Shown: positions 27,158-36,430 of the stretch, in pieces
How positions within the stretch are numbered: position 1 is the first letter of the stretch
Layout of the letters: the number at the start of each line of letters is the position of its first letter
Assembly (NCBI GenBank): GCA_964509425.1
Contig: CAZDWZ010000010.1
Span: forward strand, 62,001-126,000
Direction of reading: 5' to 3'
DNA: 64,000 nt
DNA from: CAZDWZ01 sp964509425
GTDB taxonomy: Bacteria > Bdellovibrionota_C > UBA2361 > SZUA-149 > CAZDWZ01
Made by a program: the position numbers and the translations under genes
The notes under the pieces: generated by a model
The model's input: only the letters and a program-made list of their open reading frames with translations
Database searches by the model: none
Told to the model about the DNA's origin: nothing

Positions 27158-30100
27158 TTGGCGCAGTCCATTCAATCAACCGTTGAAGAAGTCATCATCA
27201 CACCTCAGTTGATGAGCCGCCGGACCCGTTCCGCTGATTACCAGGCGGAAAGCCGCGCGCTCTCAGAGCTTGCAGCGGTCATGTCGGAATCTCCCGAAAA
27301 AGTCTTTCAGAAGCTCGCCGACACCGCCCTCGAACTCTGCCGAGCCGGCTCCGCCGGCATCAGTGTTTGGGAGCCCGGCGGACCGGAGAATGTCTTTCGA
27401 TGGCGCGCGACCGCTGGAGCGTATGCTCCGTACGTCGGTGGAACCCTTCCCCGCGACTTCAGCCCCTGCGGAGCCGTGCTCGATCGAAACGCCTCCCTCC
27501 TGATGTCAGAGCCCGCAAGAGCGTTTCCCTACATTTTGGATCTCGCCGCTCCAGTGCGCGAGGTGCTCTTGGTGCCGTTTCACCAAAACGGGTTCGCGAT
27601 AGGCACCGTATGGGTTGTCTCGCACTCCTCCGACGTGCAGTTTGATGCGGAGGACGAGCGGGTGGTGACCAGCCTCACCCGATTTGCGGCTGCCGCCGTT
27701 CAGAGCCTAAACCGGATCGAGGCCGCCGAAGCGGCGGAGCGATCGCTGCAAGAGGGCGAGGAGCGATTCCGGGCGCTGGTCGATGCGACCTCCGATGCCG
27801 TGTATCTCATGGGGCCGGATTGGACTGAGATGCGGCATCTTCGAGGACGGAAATTTCTTCCGGATGCTTCCGAGCCGAGTTCGAGCTGGGTGGAAAAATA
27901 CATCCCCGACGAGGAGCGTGAGCGCGTTTCAGCGGCAATTGCCGTCTCGGTGAAGAATAAACAAACTTTCGAACTCGAGCATCGCGTGCTTCGCGCCGAC
28001 GGCACGACCGGTTGGACCTTTTCGCGCGCGATTCCGCGCCTAAACAGCGCCGGAGAAGTAATCGAATGGTTGGGCACAGCCACCGACATCACAAATCGCC
28101 GCGCGACCGAAGAAGCGCTCGAAGATATTCGGTCCCGGATGGAGTCGGCGCTCGCGGCGGGGGCGATCGGCACGTGGAGCTGGGATGTCCAGAACGACCG
28201 ATTTCATGGGGATAAGAGCCTCGCGCGACTCTTCTCGGTGCCGGACGACGCCGTTTCCGGCGGACCGATCGCAAAGCTCTTCGAGTCCATTCATCCAAGC
28301 GATCGTGAGCGTATCAGCGAGCGGGTCACTCAGGCTCTCGAGATCGGTGGGCCGTATGAAGCGGACTACCGCGTCGCACAGGCCGACGGGACATGGAAGT
28401 GGATCACGGCTCGCGGCTTCGTGGAACTCGATGCCGCCGGAAGGGCGGTTCGTTTCCCCGGGGTCGTGATGGACATCAGTGAGCGGAGGCGCGCGGAAGA
28501 GCGTCTTGAGAAAGTGACCGCTGAATCAAAGCGCCGGAAGCGACTCTACGAAACGATTCTCTCAAATACGCCCGATCTGGCCTACGTCTGGGACCTCGAT
28601 CACCGCTTCACCTACGCAAACGAAGGCCTCCTCAAAATGTGGGGGAAAACGTGGGACGAGGCGATCGGCAAAAACTGCCTCGAGCTCGGGTATGAGGATT
28701 GGCACGCGGAGATGCACAGCCGCGAGATCGAAACCGTAAAGTCGACGAAGCAGCCTGTGCGCGGTGAGGTCCCTTTTACGGGCACCTTCGGACGCCGGAT
28801 TTACGACTACATCCTCGTTCCGGTGTTCGGCGCGGACGGAGAAGTTGAAGCCGTCGCGGGAACAACTCGCGACGTCACCGAACGGAAGGAGTTTGAAGAA
28901 AAACTTCTCGCGAGCGAGGAGCAACACCGTACGCTCTTTACCGTGATGGATCAGAGTTACTGCGTCATCGAGATGATGTACGACGAGACGGGAAATCCCG
29001 TTGATTATCGATTTCTGCATGCGAATCCGGCGTTCTCCATTCACACCGGCATGGAGAATGTAGAGGGACGAACTGTTCGGGAGCTCATCTCAAACTTTGA
29101 ATCGAGCTTTGTCGAGCGATACGCCCGAGTCGCGAGAACCGGCGAGCCGATCCGCTTTGTGGATTATGTCGACACGCTGGGGCGGTGGTTCGATGTCTCC
29201 GCCTACCGCATCGCGAACGACGGGAGCAACCGTGTCGCCATTCTGTTTACGAATGTCACCGAGCGCATGCGCGCCGAGAGTTCGATTCGCTTTCTGGCTG
29301 ATGCGAGCGCCTCCCTTTCCGAGCTGGGCGACTATGAGAGCACCCTGCAGCGCATAGCGAATCTCGCTGTAGGGCTCTTCGCTGATTGGTGTGCGGTCGA
29401 TATCCGGGAGGAAAACGGGAGCTGGAAGCGGCTTGCCGTTACGGTTCCGGAAGCAGGCGCGGAGCGAGGGGCCAGCCCTTTTCCTGATGCGAGCGCTCAG
29501 GGCCCGATTCAAAAGCTGCTCCGTTCGGGTGAAGCCGTGTTGGTGGCCGACGTCTTAGCAGCCGACAACGGGACCTCTCAGATCGGCGAGGAATACCTCA
29601 CCCAGCTTCGAGCGAAAGGCATCCGGTCTTTTGTCGCGGCACCACTTTTCTCCGGCGGCGAGGTCATTGGTTCCATTTCGTTTTTGAGCGCGTCAAATGC
29701 CTACCGATATGGTGTCACCGACCTTGGAGTGGCGCAGGATCTTGCGAGCCGGGTTTCTACGGCAATTGAGAACGCACAGCTCTACCTGAAGCTCCAGGAA
29801 CAGGATCGCCGGAAAGATGAGTTCCTCGCAACACTTGCGCACGAGCTGAGAAACCCACTTGCGCCCGTTCGGAACGGCGTCGAAATCCTCAGGATGACTG
29901 CTGGTGAGGGCGCTTCCGGAAAGACGTTGTCGATGATGGATCGGCAGCTCGGACAGCTTGTTCATCTCGTCGATGATCTGATGGATCTCTCTCGCGTCTC
30001 GAGCGGGAAAGTCGCGCTCCGGCTCGGGCCCGTCGAGCTTCGCGCGGTAGTCGATGCCGCGGTAGAGACCAGCCGGCAGCTCATTGATCAAGCTGGGCAT

Positions 30101-30931
30101 GTTCTCGAGGTCTCGCCGATAACCGAAAAAATGACCGTGAGGGGAGACAAAACCCGGCTCGTACAAGTGCTCTCGAATCTCCTCAACAACGCCGCAAAAT
30201 ACACTCCGGCGGGAGGAAAGATATCTATCTCCACCACCCGCGAGAGTGGACACTCTGTCATCCGCATCACCGATAACGGCGTGGGGATTGCTCCCGAAAT
30301 GTTGCCCAAGATCTTCGACATGTTCACCCAAGTGGGCTCTTCCCTCGAACGATCACAGGGCGGGCTCGGCATCGGGCTTACCCTCGTCAAGCGACTGGTC
30401 GAGATGCACGGCGGCAAAGTTACAGTCGAAAGTTTGGGAAAGGGTCGCGGAAGCACATTTTTGGTTCGTCTTCCTCTTGCCGCCGGGGCCGCGCGTTCAG
30501 AGGAGAATGCATTACTTCGCTCTGGAGAATCCGGACTCGGTCTCAATATCCTAGTCGTCGACGACAACCGCGACTCGGCCGAAAGTCTCGCGGAGCTTCT
30601 CGGAATTCAGGGCCATTCCGTCCGCGTCGCTCACGACGGACCGCAAGCACTCCGCGTTATGGAGTCGATGCAGCCCGATTTTGTCGTTCTCGACATCGGT
30701 CTCCCAGGGATGAACGGATACGAGGTCGCCGGACGCATTCGGGACAGCGTGAGACTTCGCGGCGTTACTCTCGCCGCGCTTACCGGATGGGGTCAAGACA
30801 TCGACCGACAGCGGACGCGGAATGCGGGATTTGATTTTCACCTGGTAAAACCCGCGGACCCAAAAAAGCTAGACGAGATTATTCGCGAGGTTTCAGCGCG
30901 AATCCGAGAAGGCGAATCTTCCGGACAATAA
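27158..30931 (+). CDS. Hybrid histidine kinase with multiple PAS and GAF domains
   Basis: 1257 residues, soluble. The TTG start has AGGAG eight bases upstream. Order: GAF (about 35-190), four PAS/PAC units (about 205-320, 330-455, 465-580, 590-705), a second GAF (about 720-885), HisKA with His895 (FLATLAHELRNPLAPVR), HATPase_c (NLLNNAAKYTP, DNGVGIAPEM, GIGLTLVKRLVEMHGG) and a C-terminal receiver with Asp1179 (VVLDIGLPGMNG) and Lys in LVKPAD. Unlike the 3339-4853 kinase, all phosphorelay residues are intact. No response-regulator gene is adjacent, so the output may go to a distant partner. The sensing ligand is unknown. Confidence 0.95.
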   Translation: MAQSIQSTVEEVIITPQLMSRRTRSADYQAESRALSELAAVMSESPEKVFQKLADTALELCRAGSAGISVWEPGGPENVFRWRATAGAYAPYVGGTLPRDFSPCGAVLDRNASLLMSEPARAFPYILDLAAPVREVLLVPFHQNGFAIGTVWVVSHSSDVQFDAEDERVVTSLTRFAAAAVQSLNRIEAAEAAERSLQEGEERFRALVDATSDAVYLMGPDWTEMRHLRGRKFLPDASEPSSSWVEKYIPDEERERVSAAIAVSVKNKQTFELEHRVLRADGTTGWTFSRAIPRLNSAGEVIEWLGTATDITNRRATEEALEDIRSRMESALAAGAIGTWSWDVQNDRFHGDKSLARLFSVPDDAVSGGPIAKLFESIHPSDRERISERVTQALEIGGPYEADYRVAQADGTWKWITARGFVELDAAGRAVRFPGVVMDISERRRAEERLEKVTAESKRRKRLYETILSNTPDLAYVWDLDHRFTYANEGLLKMWGKTWDEAIGKNCLELGYEDWHAEMHSREIETVKSTKQPVRGEVPFTGTFGRRIYDYILVPVFGADGEVEAVAGTTRDVTERKEFEEKLLASEEQHRTLFTVMDQSYCVIEMMYDETGNPVDYRFLHANPAFSIHTGMENVEGRTVRELISNFESSFVERYARVARTGEPIRFVDYVDTLGRWFDVSAYRIANDGSNRVAILFTNVTERMRAESSIRFLADASASLSELGDYESTLQRIANLAVGLFADWCAVDIREENGSWKRLAVTVPEAGAERGASPFPDASAQGPIQKLLRSGEAVLVADVLAADNGTSQIGEEYLTQLRAKGIRSFVAAPLFSGGEVIGSISFLSASNAYRYGVTDLGVAQDLASRVSTAIENAQLYLKLQEQDRRKDEFLATLAHELRNPLAPVRNGVEILRMTAGEGASGKTLSMMDRQLGQLVHLVDDLMDLSRVSSGKVALRLGPVELRAVVDAAVETSRQLIDQAGHVLEVSPITEKMTVRGDKTRLVQVLSNLLNNAAKYTPAGGKISISTTRESGHSVIRITDNGVGIAPEMLPKIFDMFTQVGSSLERSQGGLGIGLTLVKRLVEMHGGKVTVESLGKGRGSTFLVRLPLAAGAARSEENALLRSGESGLGLNILVVDDNRDSAESLAELLGIQGHSVRVAHDGPQALRVMESMQPDFVVLDIGLPGMNGYEVAGRIRDSVRLRGVTLAALTGWGQDIDRQRTRNAGFDFHLVKPADPKKLDEIIREVSARIREGESSGQ

Positions 30932-31042
30932 CGTGGAAGCGGCCCGTGGTGTTTCCGAGATTGCGGAAACAAAGTGAACGAAGCGGCATTTCCGAATTGC
31001 CCTTCTTCGTTCCCCTTTCAAGTGTTTTGATTGTTCACACAA

Positions 31043-31069
31043 CTCCCGGCGAGACCTTCTCACCGGGAG
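31043..31069 (-). terminator. Hairpin after the 31100-31591 gene
   Basis: CTCCCGGCGAGA (31043-31054) and TCTCACCGGGAG (31058-31069) pair with one mismatch across a 3-nt loop, about 30 nt past the stop of the minus-strand gene. Confidence 0.6.
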
Positions 31070-31099
31070 AGATCGCTCTGACGAATCGCTCTCACTTGG

Positions 31100-31591
31100 T
31101 CACTTGAGCGGCGGCGTCTCCACCATCGTGGTGTAGTGGAGGAGGCCTTCCCCGTCCAAGAAGACCGCGTGCTCCTTCTCGTCGTTGTCGTCGAAGCGGA
31201 CGCTCGACCCGGGCTTCATCGTCACGACCAGCCAGTTATCGACCTTGCCCTCGAGGTAGACGTGCGTCCCGGGCGTACCGTGGACGCTGTCGTGCTCGAT
31301 CTCGGTGTCGTCCGGCAGGCGGATGGCGACGAGCTTCGCGCCTTCCTGCATCTGGGTCAGCGCGGCAAGCCGGCTGTCCCACATCTTGTTCTTGTCGTCG
31401 GACTCGAGCGCCGTGTGGCGGCCCTTCCCCTTCTTCTTGGCGAAGAGGAGCTTCTCGACGCCGATGGTGCCGGCGACGTCGTAGCGCGCGTGGCCGTCGC
31501 CGTCCTCGACGACCAGCACCTGCACCTTCACGTTCTGACGCCCCGGCTTGCCGCGGTTCTCGCTGTCGTGGGCGCGTTTCCGAATCTTCAT
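31100..31591 (-). CDS. Unknown small soluble protein, high-GC orphan gene
   Basis: 163 residues, not recognised. The ATG is preceded by GGAG eight bases upstream. The N-terminus is basic (KIRKRAHDSENRGKPGRQ) and the remainder is predominantly beta-like and charged (VQVLVVEDGDGHARYDVAG, LVAIRLPDDTEIEHDSVHG, WLVVTMKPGSSVRFDD). No signal peptide or membrane segment. Codon use is strongly G/C-ending, and the gene stands alone with its own hairpin, like the planctomycete-type genes at 2198, 40374 and 55288. Function unknown. Confidence 0.65.
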   Translation of the reverse strand: MKIRKRAHDSENRGKPGRQNVKVQVLVVEDGDGHARYDVAGTIGVEKLLFAKKKGKGRHTALESDDKNKMWDSRLAALTQMQEGAKLVAIRLPDDTEIEHDSVHGTPGTHVYLEGKVDNWLVVTMKPGSSVRFDDNDEKEHAVFLDGEGLLHYTTMVETPPLK

Positions 31592-31936
31592 GCGATTGCT
31601 CCGACTCCGGTGATAGTCTCTCTCCGCCTGCCCTGGAGTCTTAAGGGCGCGGTTTCGCTTGATCGGCCCGCGTAAAAATTTGTCGAGAGAGACAGAACTC
31701 CGGGAGGGCCTTCAAGTGAAACCGCGACTGGGCAAGTGGCGAGAACAAAAACCTAAATGGAAATGCCACTTCTTTTGAAAGCCGCCTTTCAAAAGAAGCA
31801 GTGAATAAGCGCAGATATTTTGTGAGAAAGAAATTGTTAGGAAACGCTAACAATTCGCACGAATTTGCTGAGGATTGTTAACATCGGAGAGAGGAAAAGA
31901 AAAGCGTTGCGGAAGTCGGAAATTGCGCGGCTCGGG
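31592..31936. other. Intergenic stretch with no gene
   Basis: About 345 bp between two minus-strand genes. It contains a short inverted pair (CTTCTTTTGAAAG / CTTTCAAAAGAAG, about 31769-31799) and GTTAGG/CTAACA words near 31836-31850. It should hold the promoter of the 31591 gene. Confidence 0.4.
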
Positions 31937-32854
31937 TCAGCTTCCGTATTTCTTCCGGCGGATGTTCTGCACCGCGCTGAGTTCATAACCGAGGTCGAGC
32001 AGAAGTTCTCCTGCGACGGATTCGAATTCGAGTGCTTCTTCTATCGTGAGCTCATTTTTCCAGACGGAGATTTTCCCGGCGTCCGGCGGCTGTTCAGTTT
32101 TTGACTGGATCTGCCGGCGCATCTCTTTCGTTACGATCACCTGACCGCTCGCTGTTAGTCGTGCCTGATGTTCCGCCAACCTTTCGCTGGCGCGAAAGTG
32201 GTAGTCGAGCATGGTGCTTTCGAAGCGGAGAGACAGAAAGCGGCAGATTTCGCGAAGCGTTTTCTCCGGCGAAGTAACCAAAGTTTCAAAACGAACCTCG
32301 TGATAGCGGTTGCTGCTTTTTAGCCGTTCACGAGCGGCGGAGACGGACTCCATCCAGTGTCTTGCGAGAATTTCCATCGAGTCTCCCGGCCGGAACCAGA
32401 GGTTTCTGAGAGAGCATGCGGTGTCTCGCCCATCTCGAATGATGTGGATGAAATGGGCCTCGGGGAGGAGTGAGGAAATCTGCTTGGTGTAGAACGCATA
32501 CATCGGCGTTTTGTCGCCGAAGCGGAGCTTGCCCTGTTTTTCGGCGTAGAGTCGGTAGAACTGCCGGACTCCTTCCCGGTGCGTAAACGGTGAAATTTTC
32601 AGCAATGACTCGCGGAACTCCTCAGACGTGATTCCGTAGTCGCTCCATGCGGGTGCCTCTCGGGGAAAGCCGGTGACCAGGGATAAGAAGTTGTCGCGGC
32701 ATTCAGTGGTCTCTCGCTCCAGTCTTTCGGGAAGAGCGGCGATGAATCCGGTTTCGGGGGGGATCGCAAGCTGCGAGTGGGAATCGAGCATGAAGCGAAG
32801 TAGAGTAGTGCCGGAACGGGGCGCGCCGATGATGAATGGAGTGGGAGTGAACAT
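31937..32854 (-). CDS. Sulfotransferase (PAPS-dependent)
   Basis: 305 residues. It transfers sulfate from PAPS to a glycan, lipid or peptide acceptor. The 5'-phosphosulfate loop is IGAPRSGTTLLRFMLDSH near residues 9-26, and the 3'-phosphate motif is HIIRDGRDTACS with the conserved Arg-Asp-Gly-Arg-Asp. Further family features are RFGDKTPMY and VRFETLVTSPEKTL. The length and order match Sulfotransfer_3-type bacterial enzymes. It lies near the glycan gene region but is a separate unit, so sulfation of an envelope polymer is plausible but not shown. Confidence 0.92.
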   Translation of the reverse strand: MFTPTPFIIGAPRSGTTLLRFMLDSHSQLAIPPETGFIAALPERLERETTECRDNFLSLVTGFPREAPAWSDYGITSEEFRESLLKISPFTHREGVRQFYRLYAEKQGKLRFGDKTPMYAFYTKQISSLLPEAHFIHIIRDGRDTACSLRNLWFRPGDSMEILARHWMESVSAARERLKSSNRYHEVRFETLVTSPEKTLREICRFLSLRFESTMLDYHFRASERLAEHQARLTASGQVIVTKEMRRQIQSKTEQPPDAGKISVWKNELTIEEALEFESVAGELLLDLGYELSAVQNIRRKKYGS

Positions 32855-32925
32855 TGGTATGGGAATACCTTGCGGGCGGATCGGGGGGCAATGGGCGGAT
32901 TAGCGTTACCCCCCTTCGCAGCTAT

Positions 32926-33250
32926 GTCTCAGCCTCAGTCTCAGCCTCAGCCTCCATCTCAGCCTCCATCTCAGTCCCAGTCTTGGTCTCAGTCTCCCTC
33001 TCAGAACTCAGCCTCTGTCTCTAACTACGGAGGCGGAGACTGAGAGGGAGAGTTTAAGATGAGACTGAGAATTGAGATTGAGGCTGAGACCAAGACTGGG
33101 ACTGAGATGGAGGCTGAGGCTGAGACTGAGATGGAGACTGAGACTGAGAATTTAGACCAAGACCAAGACCGAGACTAAGGCATAGATGGAGACAGAGAGT
33201 TTAGATTGAGGCTGAGTTTTGAGAGGGAGACCGAGACCAAGACATCTAGA
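32926..33250. repeat. Hexamer-arm palindromic element, copy 1
   Basis: The left arm is CTCAGT/CTCAGC-type hexamers (32926-33015) and the right arm is ACTGAG-type hexamers (about 33045-33250). CAGTCCCAGTCTTGGTCTC near 32970 finds its complement GAGACCAAGACTGGGACTG near 33086. Open frames inside are products of the 6-nt period, not genes. Confidence 0.9.
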
Positions 33251-34021
33251 CCAAGGCCAAAAAGCCACGGCCAAAATCGAAAATCAAAAAGAAAGAAAAA
33301 TCGAAAAGAAAAACTGTGGGAAGAGAGCGCAGCCACGAATCCTAAAACTATCTCAACACGGGTGGGCGCTAAACAGCTCGACTGAATACCGGCCACCCGT
33401 CCTAAGAAAACCAGCCTCATGCTTGGCCAAACCAGGCCGGGCACGAAGTAGAACGAAACCTTTATCAACCCTAAAACGAGAGCAAAACAGATCTAAACGT
33501 AAGTTGCTGATCTGCTCTCTTCCAATAACAACAATCGGCTGTTTGCCGTCAGTGCAGGAGAGCTTTCTCTCTTAGAAGCCAAATTCAGGATTTGGTTTCC
33601 ATATATTGATCAACTAACAACTCCTGACGTTTTTCGCAACCAAAAATCCTAATAATTTCAAATATTTATCTAGAACGAACATTCGGTTTGGAAAAACATT
33701 CCGCCCGAGTTTTGATTTTTCGCCCGCTTCCCGGAGCCGAGAACAGTTGCGGTCACAGACTGATTCTTCGCCTGCAGTCTGCCGAAGTGCACTCGAGACG
33801 AGTACTCTTCGCAATTCTAACAACACGACAATCCTGAGTTTCCGTTGTTTGAGTTCGTTTGCCGCCTGATAATCAGCGGCCCGCCGTGCACGAGATAACC
33901 AAGATGAATGCATTTGTTCTTTCTTATCGCTTCGAGTGTGTGTGGGGCAGAAAGGTTTTTTCGGTGTTGGGTCATTCGGCGGGAACCCGCCTGCTGAATG
34001 ACTCTAACACCGAGGTTTGAA
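33251..34021. other. Long intergenic stretch with no convincing gene
   Basis: About 770 bp, more A/T-rich than the surroundings. Frames on both strands (33219-33575 and 33614-33913) lack motifs and good starts. A hairpin (GGCGGG AA CCCGCC, 33979-33992) lies just before the metallopeptidase-like gene. Confidence 0.45.
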
Positions 34022-34633
34022 ATGTATCTCCTCTCACTGTGGTCGCTGATCGAGCAGGGTTTCATGCTTCAGGGCGCGCAGGATGAATTTGTGGCGAAGG
34101 CGCAACTCGTCGTCCAAGAAGCTGACGGGTGGATCTTCAGCTTCGACATCTACGCTGCCCAGAACTGGCAGCACCGGTCGTGTTACTACCACCGGTTCAT
34201 TGACCCGCGGGATGGAGCGCAAAGCGATGACGTCATCGTCATCGATTTGCAGCAGTGCGCTGAGCAAGCCGCACTGCTTGATTGTGATATTCGAGCCGTT
34301 TACGTGGCTGTTCTCTGTCACGAAATCGCGCACGGGTTGATCAATCGGCTTCTTCCGGCCCGAGAAAATCGGGACATACGCAGCACGCTTGGCGAATACC
34401 CGGATGAGGACATGGCTTGGGAGGTCGCTTGGGCGCTGTTCAACCAGCTCCCCAAGAACTTTCAAGCTCTGTGCTCGTCTGTGGCGTGGGTCTCCAATCG
34501 CGCGTTTTGCCTGGGAACGTATTGGGCCACCCAATCCGCTTCCGGGTACAATCGCCGATTGCCCCCCGAACTTCGCGAAAGCATGCTTCAGCGTATCGCG
34601 TCACTGTGGGCTATGGGGATCGATATGTTGTAA
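34022..34633 (+). CDS. Putative zinc metallopeptidase-like protein (HExxH)
   Basis: 203 residues. The ATG at 34022 has GAGG six bases upstream; an in-frame ATG at 33998 is possible. The centre reads VLCHEIAHGLINR, an HExxH zinc-protease motif on a predicted helix. The Glu in DEDMAWEVAWALF downstream could be the third ligand. No signal peptide is evident. The overall family was not recognised, and a small HExxH protein without other support may be a peptidase or a structural relative. The gene is isolated between repeat regions. Confidence 0.6.
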   Translation: MYLLSLWSLIEQGFMLQGAQDEFVAKAQLVVQEADGWIFSFDIYAAQNWQHRSCYYHRFIDPRDGAQSDDVIVIDLQQCAEQAALLDCDIRAVYVAVLCHEIAHGLINRLLPARENRDIRSTLGEYPDEDMAWEVAWALFNQLPKNFQALCSSVAWVSNRAFCLGTYWATQSASGYNRRLPPELRESMLQRIASLWAMGIDML

Positions 34634-34691
34634 CCCCAAAAAAGGTGTGCCGCCCCGCGCACCTCGCCCTTTGCAAGGATGCCCGTTTTCC

Positions 34692-35245
34692 AACCTCAGC
34701 CTTCGTCCCCGTCCCGCCCCTCGTCTCAGTCTTGGTCTCCGTCTCCGTCTCAGTCTCAGTCTCAGTCTCAGTCTCAGTCTCAGTCTCAGTCTTGGTCTCA
34801 GTCTCAATTCTCAGTCCCAGTCTTGGCCTCAGTCTCCGTCTCAACTCTCAGTCTCACCCTAAACTCTCAGCCCCAATCTCCACCTCAGCCCCTCAGCCTC
34901 CCAAAAACCCCACCAATTCAACCCCTTGGCAATTCGCCATATTTTATCCAGAAACCCAATACCAGCAGTATGGCAAAAGTATGGAGGAAAATACGGCCTC
35001 GATGAGGGGCTGGGGCCGGGGAGGCCAAGAATGAGCGGGATGGAGAGGGAGATGGAAGCCGAGAAAGAGAGGATAGGGTGAGACTGGGAGTTAAGATTGA
35101 GACCAAGGCCAAGACTGGGACTGAGAATTGAGACTGAGACTGAGACTGAGACGGAGACGGAGACTGAGATGGGGACCAACACTGAGATGGGGGCTGAGAC
35201 TGAGAATCAAGACCAACACTGAGGCTGAGGCTGAGGTTGGGGCTA
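34692..35245. repeat. Hexamer-arm palindromic element, copy 2 (largest)
   Basis: The left arm (34692-34870) holds long runs of CAGTCT, including at least seven consecutive units near 34747-34790. The right arm (about 35080-35245) is ACTGAG-type. The centre is about 200 bp of less repetitive DNA with ATATTTTATCC words. It lies directly upstream of rpmH, so any rpmH promoter must lie in or before it. Confidence 0.9.
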
Positions 35246-35291
35246 CCCTCCCTTGACGGGAGGGAGGCGAAATGGCAAAACCCCCGGCCTT

Positions 35292-35453
35292 ATGAAACGT
35301 ACATACCAACCCAGCAATATCACCCGAGTTCGAACCCACGGCTTCCGTGCACGTATGGCCACCAAAAACGGTCGTATGGTGTTGAAGCGCCGCCGGGCCA
35401 AGGGCCGGAAACGCCTCGTGGTGACTATCCCCGTAAAGGGCAGAAAGAAATAA
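35292..35453 (+). CDS. rpmH: 50S ribosomal protein L34
   Basis: 53 residues, slightly longer than the usual 44-50. It is a small basic protein of the large ribosomal subunit. MKRTYQPSN, HGFRARMATKNGR, then RRRAKGRKRL are the family signature. It is first in the conserved rpmH-rnpA-yidD-yidC order, with rnpA starting 3 nt after its stop. Confidence 0.98.
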   Translation: MKRTYQPSNITRVRTHGFRARMATKNGRMVLKRRRAKGRKRLVVTIPVKGRKK

Positions 35454-35456
35454 GCT

Positions 35457-35984
35457 TTGCCGAAGTCTTCTCAGACTGACCCAAAGTCTTCTCCTGCTTC
35501 CTTTTCAGGGAAGAAAACTCAAGCTCCACGCAAAAGAATCGGGCGTGAATACTTCCCTGCGCAGTTTCGCGTAAAGAAGCGCCGCGAGTTTTTAGCAATC
35601 CAGGCCACCCGCCAGAAGGTCCGCTCGAATACCCTGCTCTTTGCCATCGTGCGGAAAGACCAGCCCGTGCCCCCATCTCAAACGGCTTCGGCATCTCAAA
35701 CCTCCTCGGCCCAGAACTCACCCGGACAGAACATGCTGCCCGTCTGCCGGATCGGCCTTACCGTCACCACCAAAGTTCACAAACGCGCCGTGCGGAGAAA
35801 CCGCTTGAAGCGCCATCTCCGCGAAGTCTTCCGGAAAGATCGCCGCTTCCTCCTCTACCCCGCAGACATCGTCGTCATCGCGCTTGAAGGCGCCGTAGAC
35901 CTCAATTTTCAAGACGTCCGCTCCGAATTCCGCTTCGCCATGCGAAAAGCCGGACTCCTTCCCTACCGCCAGAAAAACCCGTAG
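35457..35984 (+). CDS. rnpA: Ribonuclease P protein component
   Basis: 175 residues, longer than the usual 110-130. It binds the RNase P RNA and helps mature the 5' ends of tRNAs. The core has FRVKKRREFLAI and the RNR motif region RAVRRNRLKRHLREVFR, then DIVVIAL. Extra length comes from a Ser/Lys-rich N-terminus of about 30 residues and a Ser/Gln/Pro insert of about 25 residues (around QTASASQTSSAQNS) before RIGLTV. The frame starts with TTG at 35457, 3 nt after rpmH. The SQ-rich insert resembles what the neighbouring hexamer repeats would encode, which may be coincidence. Confidence 0.93.
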   Translation: MPKSSQTDPKSSPASFSGKKTQAPRKRIGREYFPAQFRVKKRREFLAIQATRQKVRSNTLLFAIVRKDQPVPPSQTASASQTSSAQNSPGQNMLPVCRIGLTVTTKVHKRAVRRNRLKRHLREVFRKDRRFLLYPADIVVIALEGAVDLNFQDVRSEFRFAMRKAGLLPYRQKNP

Positions 35985-35995
35985 TTGAGGACCGT

Positions 35996-36367
35996 ATGGG
36001 AACCGCAGAACTCTCCGAAGGCGCCGCCGAACTCTCTCGTTCTGAGACGTTGCCCTCTCAGGTCGAAGGCCTCCTCACGGCCCTGCTTTTTCCCCTCCGC
36101 CTTCTCCAGAAGGGCCTTCTCCTGCTCCTGGTTTTCCTCTGCCGATTCTGGCAAGTTCTCCTCTCGCCGCTCGCCGGAGAACGCTGCCGCTTCTATCCGA
36201 CCTGCTCGGAATACACGATTTGCAGCTTGAAGCGGCACGGTCTGTTGTACGGCGGTTTGCTTTCCATCCGGAGAATCTGCCGCTGCCAACCGCTCTTTGC
36301 GGGAGGCGTCGATCCTGTCCCCCCGGCGCGACCGGCGCGGCCGGAGCATCCGGTGCGACCGGCATAA
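35996..36367 (+). CDS. yidD: Membrane protein insertion efficiency factor YidD
   Basis: 123 residues. YidD is a small membrane-associated protein that assists YidC. The core reads RFWQVLLSPLAGERCRFYPT, then CSEYTICSLKRHG, and RRICRCQPLFAGGVDPVP, with the conserved Cys, Tyr-Pro-Thr-Cys-Ser and Gly-Gly-x-Asp-Pro residues. An N-terminal extension of about 35 residues and a Pro/Ala/Arg tail after DPVP are unusual. The tail (PARPARPEHPVRPA) is encoded by a 9-nt repeat stretch, so it looks like a repeat that expanded across the gene end. It sits between rnpA and yidC in the usual order. Confidence 0.93.
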   Translation: MGTAELSEGAAELSRSETLPSQVEGLLTALLFPLRLLQKGLLLLLVFLCRFWQVLLSPLAGERCRFYPTCSEYTICSLKRHGLLYGGLLSIRRICRCQPLFAGGVDPVPPARPARPEHPVRPA

Positions 36368-36383
36368 TCGGCGCTGCCGGCGG
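36321..36383. repeat. 9-nt tandem repeat across the yidD 3' end
   Basis: Units like GGCGCGACC, GGAGCATCC and GGTGCGACC. In the yidD frame they add the Pro/Ala/Arg tail. In another plus frame they read PPGATGAAGASGATGIIGAA, a Gly-x-y pattern. It is the same family as 25141-25230. Confidence 0.7.
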
Positions 36384-36430
36384 AGTGCAGGATCTCCAAA
36401 TAGAAATGTCGAAAAGGAACTTCGTTAATC

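Noticed and set aside
34700..35182. Long open frames encoding Ser-Gln, Leu-Ser, Val-Ser, Glu-Thr or Arg-Leu runs (also at 38521-38923, 51392-51935 and 54090-54400)
   Set aside because: A 6-nt repeat without stop codons keeps all frames open. No ribosome sites, and every strand and frame is open equally, so these are not genes.
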